A stretch of 64,000 nucleotides of DNA from Thermoleophilaceae bacterium (GTDB lineage Bacteria; Actinomycetota; Thermoleophilia; Solirubrobacterales; Thermoleophilaceae), in assembly GCA_036378175.1 (NCBI GenBank), contig DASUWY010000076.1:46593-110592 (forward strand). The letters are read 5' to 3'. Shown piece after piece: positions 32,225 through 40,941 of this stretch. Numbering within the stretch: the stretch's first letter is position 1; each line of letters opens with the position of its first letter. The notes under the pieces are model-generated. The model was not told the origin of the DNA, did no database searches, and saw nothing but the letters and a program-made list of their open reading frames with translations. A program made the position numbers and the translations under genes.

Positions 32225-33942
32225 AGGCCCGCGCTCAGCACGGTCGCGGCTGCCGGCGCTGCTGTGTCTCCGCCTGCGCCGGCTCTCACGAGCATCACGC
32301 AGACGGCCAGCTTCGGGTGCGTGGCGGGCGCGAAGCCTGCGAACCAGGCGTCGGTCTTGCTCCCGGCAGGCGCCTGCTGTTCCGACGGCGGCGGCTGTTC
32401 GCCGGGCTTCGGCACGGTGCTCTCGAGCTCGGCCGTGCCGGTCTTGCCGGCAACCGTGGTGCCGGGAATGGCCGCGCGCACGCCCGTGCCGTACTGCACC
32501 ACGCCGAGCATCATCGTGCGCATCTCCCTGGCCACCCGGCGTGAGGTCACTCGCACCGGCTTCCCGGGCGGCTTCCCTGGAACGAGTGTGGGACGGTGCC
32601 GGATCCCGCGCGAGGCGATCGTCTGGACCACCGACGCCATCTCGAGCGGCGTCGCAAGCACCCGGCCCTGGCCGATGGCGGTCGAGCCGAGCTCGAGCGG
32701 CGACCCGATCGCCTCCGCCGCGGGGATCGTGCTCGGCAGCGCGCCCGGGATCGATGGCTGCTCGTTGAAGCCGTACCGCTCGGCGGTGCGCACCAGCCGC
32801 TCGGCGCCGACCTTCACGCCAAGGGGTGCGAACACCGAGTTGCAGGACTTGGCGAAGCTCTGCGCGAGCGTGCCCCCGCAGTACTCGCCGTTGGCGTTCT
32901 GGAGGTCGACGCCGTCGATGGTCGTCTTCTGCGCCACCGGGAACTGCGTGCTGAGCCTGGCGGCATGCGTCTCGAGCACGGCGGTCCCGGTGATCAGCTT
33001 GAAGGTGGATCCGGGCGGCTGGGGGGCCGAGAACGCCACGCCCACGAGCGCGCGCACCTCGCCGCTGCGGGCGTCGAGCGCGGCGATGCCGCCGAAGCGT
33101 CCCGCCAGCGCGGAGAGCGCGGCGGCCTGGATGCCGAGGTCGATCGTGGTGCGCACCGGCGGCGCCGGCCGGGGCGACGCCTGAGCGAGCACCTTCCCGC
33201 CGGCCGTGAGCTTCCCGCCCGGCCGGCCCGCGAGATCGGTCTCGAACGCGCGCTCGAGCCCTGACACGCCGACCGCCGTGTCCGCCGGGAAGCCGCGGCT
33301 GTACAGCCGCTCGCGGTCCGCCGGGGTGGCGGGCTGCGCGAGGCTGCCGGCAATCGACTGCGCCACCGCGCCCGCGGGATAGCGGCGAGCGTCGCCCGGG
33401 CCCTCGGCGATCGTCTTACCGCCGCGCGCCAGGAGCTTCGCCCGAGCCGGAGCGACGGTCGTCCGCTCGAGCTTCGCCCCGCGCGGAACACCGGGGAACA
33501 CGAGGTTGCTGCTCCAGCCCACCTTGCCGTTCTGCGTGTGGAGCACGAGATCGGCGCGAACCGTGCCGAAGATGCGCGTGCTCACGGTCATCGGCACGCG
33601 CTCGAGCCCGTGCCCCTCGTCGTGCGGCTTGCCCGCCGACATCATCAGCGTGGTGGCGGTGTCGCGCGCCGCCTCGTAGGCCTTCACGAACGCCGCCGGG
33701 CGCTCGTGCGCCTGCGCGTTGTCGGTGAGCTGCTCGTACATCGTCCCGTAGTCGCCGCGCTCCCAGGCGAGGGTGAACCTCTTCGCGACCTTCTGGCCGG
33801 GGGACTCGCGCGTGACGCCGTACAGGATCCCGGCGCCGAGCGACACGAGGGCGATCGCCGCGACGCTCACCGCCGCGATCCGCCGCCGGCGGAGCGCGCG
33901 CTGGTGAACAGTGCGGGACCTGGTTCCTGCGGCGGGTCTCAT
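32221..33942 (-). CDS. class B penicillin-binding protein (PBP2a/PbpA-like transpeptidase)
   Basis: A 573-residue peptidoglycan transpeptidase. One N-terminal membrane anchor (AAVSVAAIALVSLGAGILYG) is followed by an NTF2-like MecA_N domain at about 50-150, a shortened dimerisation region, and the transpeptidase domain. The active-site motifs are intact: STFK near residue 311, SCN near 364 and KTG near 497. The order MecA_N then transpeptidase links it to PbpA/PBP2a-type class B enzymes. It is divergent from the MarP-like gene with a 29-base gap. Confidence 0.9.
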   Translation of the reverse strand: MRPAAGTRSRTVHQRALRRRRIAAVSVAAIALVSLGAGILYGVTRESPGQKVAKRFTLAWERGDYGTMYEQLTDNAQAHERPAAFVKAYEAARDTATTLMMSAGKPHDEGHGLERVPMTVSTRIFGTVRADLVLHTQNGKVGWSSNLVFPGVPRGAKLERTTVAPARAKLLARGGKTIAEGPGDARRYPAGAVAQSIAGSLAQPATPADRERLYSRGFPADTAVGVSGLERAFETDLAGRPGGKLTAGGKVLAQASPRPAPPVRTTIDLGIQAAALSALAGRFGGIAALDARSGEVRALVGVAFSAPQPPGSTFKLITGTAVLETHAARLSTQFPVAQKTTIDGVDLQNANGEYCGGTLAQSFAKSCNSVFAPLGVKVGAERLVRTAERYGFNEQPSIPGALPSTIPAAEAIGSPLELGSTAIGQGRVLATPLEMASVVQTIASRGIRHRPTLVPGKPPGKPVRVTSRRVAREMRTMMLGVVQYGTGVRAAIPGTTVAGKTGTAELESTVPKPGEQPPPSEQQAPAGSKTDAWFAGFAPATHPKLAVCVMLVRAGAGGDTAAPAAATVLSAGL

Positions 33943-33971
33943 GAATCTGGGAATAACGTCTGTGCCCCGTC

Positions 33972-35120
33972 GTGACGACAGTCGATTGGATCATCGTGGC
34001 CTTCACCCTGCTGATGGCCGTGTGGGGATACACGCAAGGCCTCGTGGTGGGGGTCCTGTCGCTCGCGGGCTTCGTGGTGGGCGCGTTCCTCGGCTCGCGC
34101 CTCGCGCCGCTGTTCTTGAAGGGAGGCGCCCAGTCGCCCTACGCGCCACTCATCACACTGGTGATGGCGCTGATCCTCGGTGGCGTGCTGGCGATCCTCC
34201 TGGAGACGCTCGGCTTCGAGTTGCGCCGCAGGATGGGCCCTGCCCTTGGAGCCCTGGATGGCGCGGGCGGCGCGGTTCTGCTCGGCTGCCTGGGCCTCGG
34301 GCTGGTGTGGGTGGCGGGCGCCGTCGCGCTTCAGACGCCCGGTGCACGCCATCTGCGGCGCGACATCCAGCGCTCCAGCATCCTCCAGGCGCTCAACGCC
34401 GCGCTGCCGCCGAGCGGGCCTCTGCTGAACGCACTCGCGCGCTTCGATCCGCTGCCATCCGTGGCCGGCCCGCCCGCGGACGTGCCTGCGCCGAATTCTC
34501 GGATCGCCAGGGATCCTCAGGTGCGGGCGGCTGGGCACAGCGTGGTCCGGGTGCTCGGCACGGCTTGCGGTTTGGGGGTACAGGGCTCGGGATGGGTGGC
34601 GGCCAACGGGATCGTAGTGACGAACGCGCACGTGGTCGCCGGGGAAACCGACACCACGGTGCAACTGGAGGGGCAGGGTCCGCGGCTGGCCGCTCGCGCG
34701 ATCCTCTTCGACCCGCATGACGATGTGGCCGTGCTGCGCGTGTCCGGCCTCTCCGGCACGCCGCCGCTCCACATGAACGCGTCCGCGAGCTCCGGCACCT
34801 CCGGCGCGATACTCGGCTTTCCCCACGACGGCCCGTATGACGTCGAGCCGGCACGCCTCGGCCCCAGCACCAACGTGCTCACCCAGGACGCCTACGGACG
34901 CGGCCCCGTGCGGCGCCTCATCACCTCGTTCCGCGGCCTCGTGCGCGCGGGCAACTCCGGCGGGCCCGTGGTGGACGGGGATGGCCGGGTGCTCGCGACC
35001 GTGTTCGCAGCCAGCGTGGGGGCGCGCCACCACACCGGCTTCGGCGTGCCCGACAGCGTTGTGAGGGCGGCCCTCGCGCGAGCACACGGCCCGGTGGGCA
35101 CGGGCGCCTGCGCCGGCTGA
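33972..35120 (+). CDS. CvpA/trypsin-like membrane serine protease (MarP-like)
   Basis: A 382-residue protein with four N-terminal membrane helices of the CvpA domain (residues 1-115), a linker, and a periplasmic chymotrypsin-like protease domain from about 180. The triad is visible: His in VVTNAHVV, Asp in DPHDDVAVLRV, Ser in RAGNSGGPVVD. Two Cys residues, near the start of the protease domain and at the very C-terminus, could form the redox disulfide known in mycobacterial MarP, which is needed for acid and oxidative resistance. GTG start at 33972. The match to MarP is from domain order and motifs. Confidence 0.9.
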   Translation: MTTVDWIIVAFTLLMAVWGYTQGLVVGVLSLAGFVVGAFLGSRLAPLFLKGGAQSPYAPLITLVMALILGGVLAILLETLGFELRRRMGPALGALDGAGGAVLLGCLGLGLVWVAGAVALQTPGARHLRRDIQRSSILQALNAALPPSGPLLNALARFDPLPSVAGPPADVPAPNSRIARDPQVRAAGHSVVRVLGTACGLGVQGSGWVAANGIVVTNAHVVAGETDTTVQLEGQGPRLAARAILFDPHDDVAVLRVSGLSGTPPLHMNASASSGTSGAILGFPHDGPYDVEPARLGPSTNVLTQDAYGRGPVRRLITSFRGLVRAGNSGGPVVDGDGRVLATVFAASVGARHHTGFGVPDSVVRAALARAHGPVGTGACAG

Positions 35121-35209
35121 GTCAGGAACCTGACAAACGGGCGGGATTCCGCTCCCAGACTTGCATCGAGCGTCAGTAGGGGCGCCTCAAGCGGTCCCTG
35201 GGGCTGCCG

Positions 35210-36829
35210 ATGAGAGAGGACATGCCATCCCTCTCTCGATCCCTCATCGCGGCCGCTCTCTGCGCCGCGGTCCTCCCGGCCGGGACAGCCTTCGCGCAGG
35301 CCGACTCCAACCGCACCACCTTCCTTCTCTCGCGTGCTTTCGACGGCGGCCTGCCCAACGGCATGTCGCGGAACGCCGCGGTGTCGCACGACCAGCGCGT
35401 GGCGCGCGCCATCGCGTACGAGTCCGACGCCACGAACATCGTCCCCGGGGACACGAACGGCCTCACCGACGTGTTCGTCGTTCACCGCGCCGCCCCTTGG
35501 GGAAGCAACGGCACGCCGTGGAACATCGGCTCCACCGACCTCGTGTCGCACGGGCTCGGCGGCCAGCCCGCCAACGGGCGCTCCTACCGTCCCGCCGTGG
35601 ACGGCGATTCGCACCACTCGCCCAGCTGTGTGGCGTTCGTCTCCGACGCGTCGAACCTCGTCCCTGGCGACACCAACGGCAAGGCCGACGCCTTCGTCTA
35701 CAACCTGGGCTCGAAGAGGATCGTGCGCGTGTCGACCGACTCCCACGGCCGCCAGTCGAACGGCTCGACCTACGAGGTCTCCGTGGACGGTGACTGCGAG
35801 CGCGTGGCCTTCGTCTCCGACGCGACCAACCTCGCGCTGAAGAAGACGAAGTACCTGGGCTGGAGCACGGCGCGCACCACGAGCGCCCCGGCTGGCACCC
35901 GCCAGGTGTACGTGAAGGTGCTGCGCGCCAGCGGGCGCGACAAGGGCTTCAGGGGCCTCACGTTCCTGGCCTCGGCCAGCGGCAAGGGGCACGCGGCCAA
36001 CGGCAACTCGTACCACGTGTCCTTCGCGCGGGCGGGTAAGGCCCTGGTGTTCGCCTCGGACGCCACCAACCTCTCTCCGCGCGACCGCAACGGCGCCACC
36101 GACGTGTACGAGCGCACCTTCAACCGGCACTACGTGCAAATCAAGCACAAGGGCGTGCAGGTACTGGAGTACAAGACGATCCTCGTGTCCGGGAACGGCA
36201 GCGGCACCGCCGGCAACGGCGCGTCGACCGATCCGTCGGTGAGCGACAGCGGCCAGTACGTGGCGTTCGAGTCCACCGCGAACAACCTGGCGGGCGGGGA
36301 CACGAACGGCGTCTCGGACGTGTTCGAGGCGGACCTGAAGGGCCGCCACCCTCGCCAGACGATCGTCTCCCACTCGAAGTTCAGCGGCCTGGGCGACGGC
36401 CCGTCGGACCACCCCGTGATCTCGGACGCGGGCGAGTTCGTCCTCTTCGACTCGCTGGCGAACAACCTGCGCCCGTCGGGCAGCGTGGCCACGGACACCA
36501 ATGGCGTCCGCGACGTGTTCCTCTGGAACCGCCCGAGCGGCAACGTCTCGCTCGAGTCGCGCAACGCCCTGAACGGCTACCTCGACACACCCTCGCAGCA
36601 CCCTGCCACGAGCGCCCGCGGCAACTACGTGCCGTTCGAGACGGCCAATCCGGGCATCGCCCCGGCCGCCGCCGCTCACGCCTCCGACGTGACCTCCGCT
36701 CCCCAGGTGCCGGACCTGATCGATCCCGACGTGATCGCGCCGGCGGTGCCAACGGTGGAAGTGCCCGGGATGGCGGGCCCCGACCCGGCCCTCGAGCAGG
36801 TCTACGTGCGGTATTTGGGCCCGCAATAG
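35210..36829 (+). CDS. secreted beta-propeller protein with PD40-like repeats
   Basis: A 539-residue exported protein with a signal peptide ending near TAFAQA. It contains at least six repeats of about 70 residues with the core pattern VAFVSDASNLVPGDTNGKAD, where the Asp/Gly/Asn loop PGDTNG resembles a calcium-binding turn, followed by S.G..ANG.SY. This fits a TolB/WD40-like propeller. No catalytic motif is seen. ATG at 35222 is an alternative start with GAGAGG just upstream. The role may be adhesion or a surface scaffold. It is followed by heptamer repeats. Confidence 0.8.
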   Translation: MREDMPSLSRSLIAAALCAAVLPAGTAFAQADSNRTTFLLSRAFDGGLPNGMSRNAAVSHDQRVARAIAYESDATNIVPGDTNGLTDVFVVHRAAPWGSNGTPWNIGSTDLVSHGLGGQPANGRSYRPAVDGDSHHSPSCVAFVSDASNLVPGDTNGKADAFVYNLGSKRIVRVSTDSHGRQSNGSTYEVSVDGDCERVAFVSDATNLALKKTKYLGWSTARTTSAPAGTRQVYVKVLRASGRDKGFRGLTFLASASGKGHAANGNSYHVSFARAGKALVFASDATNLSPRDRNGATDVYERTFNRHYVQIKHKGVQVLEYKTILVSGNGSGTAGNGASTDPSVSDSGQYVAFESTANNLAGGDTNGVSDVFEADLKGRHPRQTIVSHSKFSGLGDGPSDHPVISDAGEFVLFDSLANNLRPSGSVATDTNGVRDVFLWNRPSGNVSLESRNALNGYLDTPSQHPATSARGNYVPFETANPGIAPAAAAHASDVTSAPQVPDLIDPDVIAPAVPTVEVPGMAGPDPALEQVYVRYLGPQ

Positions 36830-36839
36830 CGGGCGAGAC

Positions 36840-36903
36840 ATAGGGGATGGGGCATAGGGCATAGGCCCGCATTCCATGCCCCATGCCCTACGCCCTATGC
36901 CCT
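36840..36903. repeat. inverted heptamer array (CCCTAYG units)
   Basis: Between the propeller gene and topB. Units of seven bases run in opposite orientations on the two sides of a short centre: left AGGGCATAGG (36856-36865) matches CCTATGCCCT (36894-36903) exactly in reverse complement, and ATGGGGCAT (36847-36855) matches ATGCCCCAT (36876-36884). The units CATGCCC, TACGCCC and TATGCCC resemble TACTCCC at 29650-29674. A strong hairpin could form and might end the propeller transcript. Confidence 0.7.
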
Positions 36904-36933
36904 CAGAAGTAGACGCCCAGCCGCCCGGGTCGC

Positions 36934-36939
36934 TACTTT
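36934..36939 (+). promoter_or_regulatory. -10 box TACTTT, leaderless promoter for topB
   Basis: TACTTT precedes the ATG at 36949 by 9 bases. Confidence 0.5.
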
Positions 36940-36948
36940 GGTCCGCTC

Positions 36949-39234
36949 ATGGCCAAGACACTGGTAGTAGCCGAGAAGCCTTCTGTCGGCCGCGACATCG
37001 CGGGCGCGCTGCCGGGCAGCTTCAAGTCGGCGAAGGACAAAACTCATCTCGAGGGCGACGACTACGTGATCACGTGGGCCGTCGGGCACCTCGTCGGGCT
37101 CGCCGAGCCCGAGGCGTACGACCCGAAGCTCAAGAAGTGGCGCTTCGCCGACCTGCCGATCGTGCCTAGCAAGTTCAAGCTCGTGCCGAACGACGAGCGG
37201 GCGAAGAAGCAGCTGAATGCGGTCCACCGGCTGATGGCGCGCGACGACGTCGACCTGATCGTGAACGCCTGCGATGCCGGGCGCGAGGGTGAGCTCATCT
37301 TCGCGTACGTGTACGAGACGGCGAAGGTGAAGAAGCCGGTGCAGCGCCTGTGGCTCAACTCGATGACGCGCAAGGCGATCGAGGAGGCCTTCAAGAATCT
37401 GCGTCCGGGCGAGGAGATGGAGTCGCTGGAGGCGGCCGCCCGCTCGCGCTCCGAGGCCGACTGGGTGGTGGGCATGAACGCCACGCGCGCGGCGTCGATC
37501 CGGCTGCGGGCGGCGTTCGACGGCGCGGTGTCCCTCGGCCGCGTGCAGACGCCCACGCTCGCGCTGGTGGTCAAGCGCGAGCAGGCGATCAGGGACTTCA
37601 AGCCCGAGCCCTACTGGCTCGTGGAGGCTCGCTTCGCGGCAGACGCGCAGCGCCGCTACGGCGCCCGCTACATGGGCGGCAAGCGCATCGCCGAGGACGA
37701 GGCCGCGAAGATCGTCAAGGAGGTCGACGGCCAGCCGGGCGAGATCACGAAGCTCGACAAGAAGGAGGAGCGCGAGCGCCCGCAGCTGCTGTACGACCTC
37801 ACCTCGCTGCAGCGGCACGCCAACACGCTCTACGGCTTCAGCGCCCGCCGCACCCTCGCGGCCGCCCAGCGCCTGTACGAGGAGCACAAGGCGATCACGT
37901 ATCCGCGAACGAACTCGCGCTTCCTGAGCGGCGACCTCGTTGCCGAGATCAAGCCCACCGCGGCGCTCGTGGGACACAACCCGGCTTACACGCGCGCCGC
38001 CGAGTACGTGACCTCCCTGGAGAAGCTCCCGCTCGGCCGCGTGATCAACGACGAGAAGGTCACCGACCACCACGCTCTAATCCCCACGCGCTCGGAGCAC
38101 GACCTTTCGAAGATGGGCGGCGACGAGCTGAAGGTCTACGACCTCGTGGCCAAGCGCTTCCTCGCCATCTTCCACCCGGAGGCCGTGTACGAGCGCACCC
38201 GCGTGGAGACCACCGTGGCGTCGCACATCTTCCGGACCAGCGGCCGCGTGCTGCTCGTGCCGGGCTGGAAGGGCGTGTACGGCGAGGAGGCGGAACCGGC
38301 CGACCGCGCGGACGACGATACGGGCGGCGACCAGCTCCTGCCGAGGCTCGAGCAGGGTGAATCGGTGCAGACCGAGAGCGTGGAGTCGCTGCGCAAGGAG
38401 ACGCAGCCGCCGCGGCGCTTCACGGACGCCTCGCTGCTCGCCGCGATGGAGACCGCCGGCAAGGAGATCGAGGACGCGGAGCTGCGGGAGGCCATGAAGG
38501 ACTCCGGCATCGGCACTCCGGCCACGCGGGCGGCGATCATCGAGCGCCTGATCAACGTGGGCTACATCGAGCGCGACGGCCGCGCTCTCGTGGCCACCGA
38601 GAAGGGCATGCAGGTGATCAAGCTGCTCGGCGACCACGCGTTGACCTCGCCTGAGCTCACCGGCGAGTGGGAGCATCGGCTCGGGCTGATCGAGCAGGGC
38701 GAGGACTCGCGCCCGGCCTTCATGAAGGACATCGAGAAGTTCGCCACGGACACGGTCGGCGAGCTCGACAAGCTCAAGGGCGTGAAGATCGAGCGCGCGA
38801 ACCTCGGCCCGTGCCCGGTCTGCGGCCGCGATGTGATCGAGAACCGCAAGGGCTACTCGTGCTGGTCGCGCGAGGATCCCGGCTGCGGCTTCGTGATCTG
38901 GAAGAAGAAGGCCGGCAAGAACCTGCCCGCGTCCGTGGTGAAGGAGCTCATGGAGAGCCTCCGCATCTCGATCGAGGCGGGCGACGAGCACCCGGTGGGC
39001 CGCACCACCAAGCCGGTCACCGGCTTCCGCGGCCGCTCGGGCCGCAGCTTCCGCGCCAAGCTCCGCGTCGAGAAGAACGACGAGGGCAAGTGGCGCGTGG
39101 AGTTCGACGAGGACTGGGCGAAGGGCGGTGCGCAGCCGCCGGCCGAGGACGAGGGCTCCTCGGGTGACGGCGCGGCCGAATCGCCTCAGGCCGCTGAGGA
39201 AGCCGCAACGGAGACACCGCAGCCCGCGATCTAG
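36949..39234 (+). CDS. topB: DNA topoisomerase III (type IA)
   Basis: A 761-residue type IA topoisomerase that relaxes or decatenates DNA through a single-strand break. The Toprim domain starts at residue 1 (TLVVAEKPSVGRDIA, VNACDAGREGELI with the acidic DxD-like cluster), and the active-site Tyr is in AITYPRTNSRFLS near residue 316. One C-terminal zinc element (CPVCGRDVIENRKGYSCW near 622) is followed by a Topo III-type repeat domain and an acidic tail. The N-terminus and YPRTNS motif point to Topo III rather than Topo I. The stop overlaps the convergent phosphoesterase by four bases. Confidence 0.92.
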   Translation: MAKTLVVAEKPSVGRDIAGALPGSFKSAKDKTHLEGDDYVITWAVGHLVGLAEPEAYDPKLKKWRFADLPIVPSKFKLVPNDERAKKQLNAVHRLMARDDVDLIVNACDAGREGELIFAYVYETAKVKKPVQRLWLNSMTRKAIEEAFKNLRPGEEMESLEAAARSRSEADWVVGMNATRAASIRLRAAFDGAVSLGRVQTPTLALVVKREQAIRDFKPEPYWLVEARFAADAQRRYGARYMGGKRIAEDEAAKIVKEVDGQPGEITKLDKKEERERPQLLYDLTSLQRHANTLYGFSARRTLAAAQRLYEEHKAITYPRTNSRFLSGDLVAEIKPTAALVGHNPAYTRAAEYVTSLEKLPLGRVINDEKVTDHHALIPTRSEHDLSKMGGDELKVYDLVAKRFLAIFHPEAVYERTRVETTVASHIFRTSGRVLLVPGWKGVYGEEAEPADRADDDTGGDQLLPRLEQGESVQTESVESLRKETQPPRRFTDASLLAAMETAGKEIEDAELREAMKDSGIGTPATRAAIIERLINVGYIERDGRALVATEKGMQVIKLLGDHALTSPELTGEWEHRLGLIEQGEDSRPAFMKDIEKFATDTVGELDKLKGVKIERANLGPCPVCGRDVIENRKGYSCWSREDPGCGFVIWKKKAGKNLPASVVKELMESLRISIEAGDEHPVGRTTKPVTGFRGRSGRSFRAKLRVEKNDEGKWRVEFDEDWAKGGAQPPAEDEGSSGDGAAESPQAAEEAATETPQPAI

Positions 39235-40115
39235 AGCCCGAAGGCGCTGCGCATGCTCGGCGCGGTCCGGGCGGCGCCGATCTTCTTCAGGCCAAGCATC
39301 TCCTCGGTCGTACGGAGCAATGAGTAGTGCGTGAAGCGCTTGCTCGAGCTCGTGCCGGCCGGTGTGTGCGGAGCGACCACCAACGTCGCGATCTGGTTGC
39401 TTTGGCTGCCGTCGTCCTCGTCCCAGGTGATGAAGAGAGCGGTGCGACCGGCCTTGTACTGCCTGCTGCGCAGGATCTTCGGGACGAGCGTCGCCAGGAA
39501 GCGATCGCCGGTGCTCACGCCGCAGTTGTGCATGTCGTGGCAGAGGTTCGGCGTGATGAAGGTGAAGCGCGCGCTGAGGCTGGGACTGCTGCCGAGCCGG
39601 ACGTCCTGCCGTGAGCAGGCGCGGGCAACGTTCGTGAAGTACGCCGCCGGGTTGTGCTTGGGCGCGTAGAGGCCGCTGGAGCTGCGCAGGCAGTTCTGCG
39701 GCATCGACTCCTGGAGCGCCCTCCAGTGCGAGCCGAGCTGGGAGAAGATGCTCGCGCCGGTCAGGCGGTGGTCGGAGGGCGGATTGTCGTCGCTGATGCC
39801 ATGGGTGGAGCCTGAGGTCATCGCGATGTAGTTGGGGAGGCTCGGGTGCGTCTCGGCGTGGAAGCCCGTGGCGCTGCCGCAGGCCTTCGCGAGCGAGCGG
39901 GTGAAGGGGGCGCTCGAGCCGGAGCCCAGGATGTCGCTGTAGGAGTGGTTCTCCATCACGATCCAGACGACGTGGGCGTAGCGGGCCGGGGCTTTGCCTG
40001 GCTCGCCGCACACGCCTGCTGGGGCTTTCGCAGTGGTCGTCCGCGGGGCGGCGCCGGCGCCGCAGGCGCTTACGGCAGCAATGAGGATGAGGATCGCGAT
40101 GGACGCCTTCCGCAC
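39231..40115 (-). CDS. lipoprotein phosphoesterase (acid phosphatase/PLC family)
   Basis: A 294-residue secreted hydrolase of the phosphoesterase family that includes AcpA and bacterial phospholipase C. Signal peptide VRKASIAILILIAAVSAC contains a lipobox-like VSAC. VVWIVMENHSYSDILG holds the metal-site region, ETHPSLPNYIAMTSG the nucleophile region, and FITWDEDDGSQSNQIATLVV the second metal motif, as in AcpA-like enzymes. The much longer upstream frame is discarded: the GTG at 40115 lies 6 bases after TACTCT and starts the signal peptide. Substrate (phosphomonoester or phospholipid) unresolved. Confidence 0.85.
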   Translation of the reverse strand: MRKASIAILILIAAVSACGAGAAPRTTTAKAPAGVCGEPGKAPARYAHVVWIVMENHSYSDILGSGSSAPFTRSLAKACGSATGFHAETHPSLPNYIAMTSGSTHGISDDNPPSDHRLTGASIFSQLGSHWRALQESMPQNCLRSSSGLYAPKHNPAAYFTNVARACSRQDVRLGSSPSLSARFTFITPNLCHDMHNCGVSTGDRFLATLVPKILRSRQYKAGRTALFITWDEDDGSQSNQIATLVVAPHTPAGTSSSKRFTHYSLLRTTEEMLGLKKIGAARTAPSMRSAFGL

Positions 40116-40121
40116 CGCTTG

Positions 40122-40127
40122 AGAGTA
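40122..40127 (-). promoter_or_regulatory. -10 box TACTCT, leaderless promoter for 40115
   Basis: TACTCT on the minus strand precedes the GTG at 40115 by 6 bases and lies 6 bases past a 15-bp hairpin that ends the upstream transcription unit. Confidence 0.5.
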
Positions 40128-40133
40128 GAAGCG

Positions 40134-40170
40134 ACCGGAGTTTTGGGGCTCCTGGCCCCAAAACTCCGGT
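40134..40170 (-). terminator. 15-bp perfect hairpin after the esterase gene
   Basis: ACCGGAGTTTTGGGG (40134-40148) and its exact reverse complement (40156-40170) flank a 7-base loop, four bases beyond the stop of the esterase gene. There is no T-run on the minus strand. Placement between the stop and the next promoter suggests a terminator or insulator. Confidence 0.6.
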
Positions 40171-40174
40171 TTGT

Positions 40175-40882
40175 TCAGCAGTTGGCGAGGGCTTTCGCGT
40201 AGAACGCGAGGTACTGCGCCATGTGTGCTCGCCAGTACCTGCTGCCGTGCTTGCCCGGCCACACGTGCGGCTGTAGGCCGAGCGAGCGAGCGAAACGAAC
40301 GTCGGCCGCGCGGAAGCGGTCCTGCGTCCCCACGTCGATCCACACGGGAACGGAGTAGGTGGGCCGCAGAGACAGCAGGTCGTGCCGCGCAAAATCGGCC
40401 GCCCCGTCGAACGAGCGCGCCATCGTCGCCCGCGCAGACGTGAAGATTGCCGGCGAGTGCGCCCCCACCGCACAGAACCGTCCGGGCCACAGCCGCGCTA
40501 TGTCGAGCGCCCCGAAGCCGCCCATCGAAGTGCCCCCGATCGCCACGCGCGCCGGATCCGCCCCGAAGCGCCGCACGGCCGCTGGGATCACCTCGCGCAC
40601 CACGTACGAGGCCCACTTCGCGCCGCGCCGGTCGTGGAAGAAGCTGCTGCCGCCGCCATACGGCATCACCACCACGGGCGCCCGCGAGCCGAGCCGCGCC
40701 AACCCGGCGAACAGCTCGTCCGACAGGAGCATGCCGGGCGTGCCGCCCCGCCAGTGCAACAACACGAGCAGCGGGCGCCGACCTCGCGGTGGCGCCCCGC
40801 GCGGGATCACCGCGGTCTCATCCAGCGTGCGCCCAACATCGGCGCTTCGCAGCTCGAAGTGCACGACCCGTGCACCGCGCAT
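40175..40882 (-). CDS. esterase (alpha/beta hydrolase, EstA/FrmB-like), N-terminus uncertain
   Basis: A 235-residue hydrolase with HWRGG for the oxyanion region, the elbow GGTSMGGFGALDIA, and a C-terminal GKHGSRYW His; this matches esterase D/antigen-85-like proteins. The ATG at 40882 gives no signal peptide. However, the same frame is open for a further 34 codons to 40984 and encodes LGLVAALLTLAAAGLGAAGY, a convincing signal anchor. No ATG, GTG or TTG occurs there; CTG at 40984 could start it, overlapping the metallophosphoesterase gene by 43 bases. The listed start is the conservative one. Confidence 0.75.
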   Translation of the reverse strand: MRGARVVHFELRSADVGRTLDETAVIPRGAPPRGRRPLLVLLHWRGGTPGMLLSDELFAGLARLGSRAPVVVMPYGGGSSFFHDRRGAKWASYVVREVIPAAVRRFGADPARVAIGGTSMGGFGALDIARLWPGRFCAVGAHSPAIFTSARATMARSFDGAADFARHDLLSLRPTYSVPVWIDVGTQDRFRAADVRFARSLGLQPHVWPGKHGSRYWRAHMAQYLAFYAKALANC

Positions 40883-40941
40883 GTTCAGCCCGCGGCCGGC
40901 CAGCGCGTAGCCGGCCGCGCCCAGGCCGGCAGCGGCAAGGG

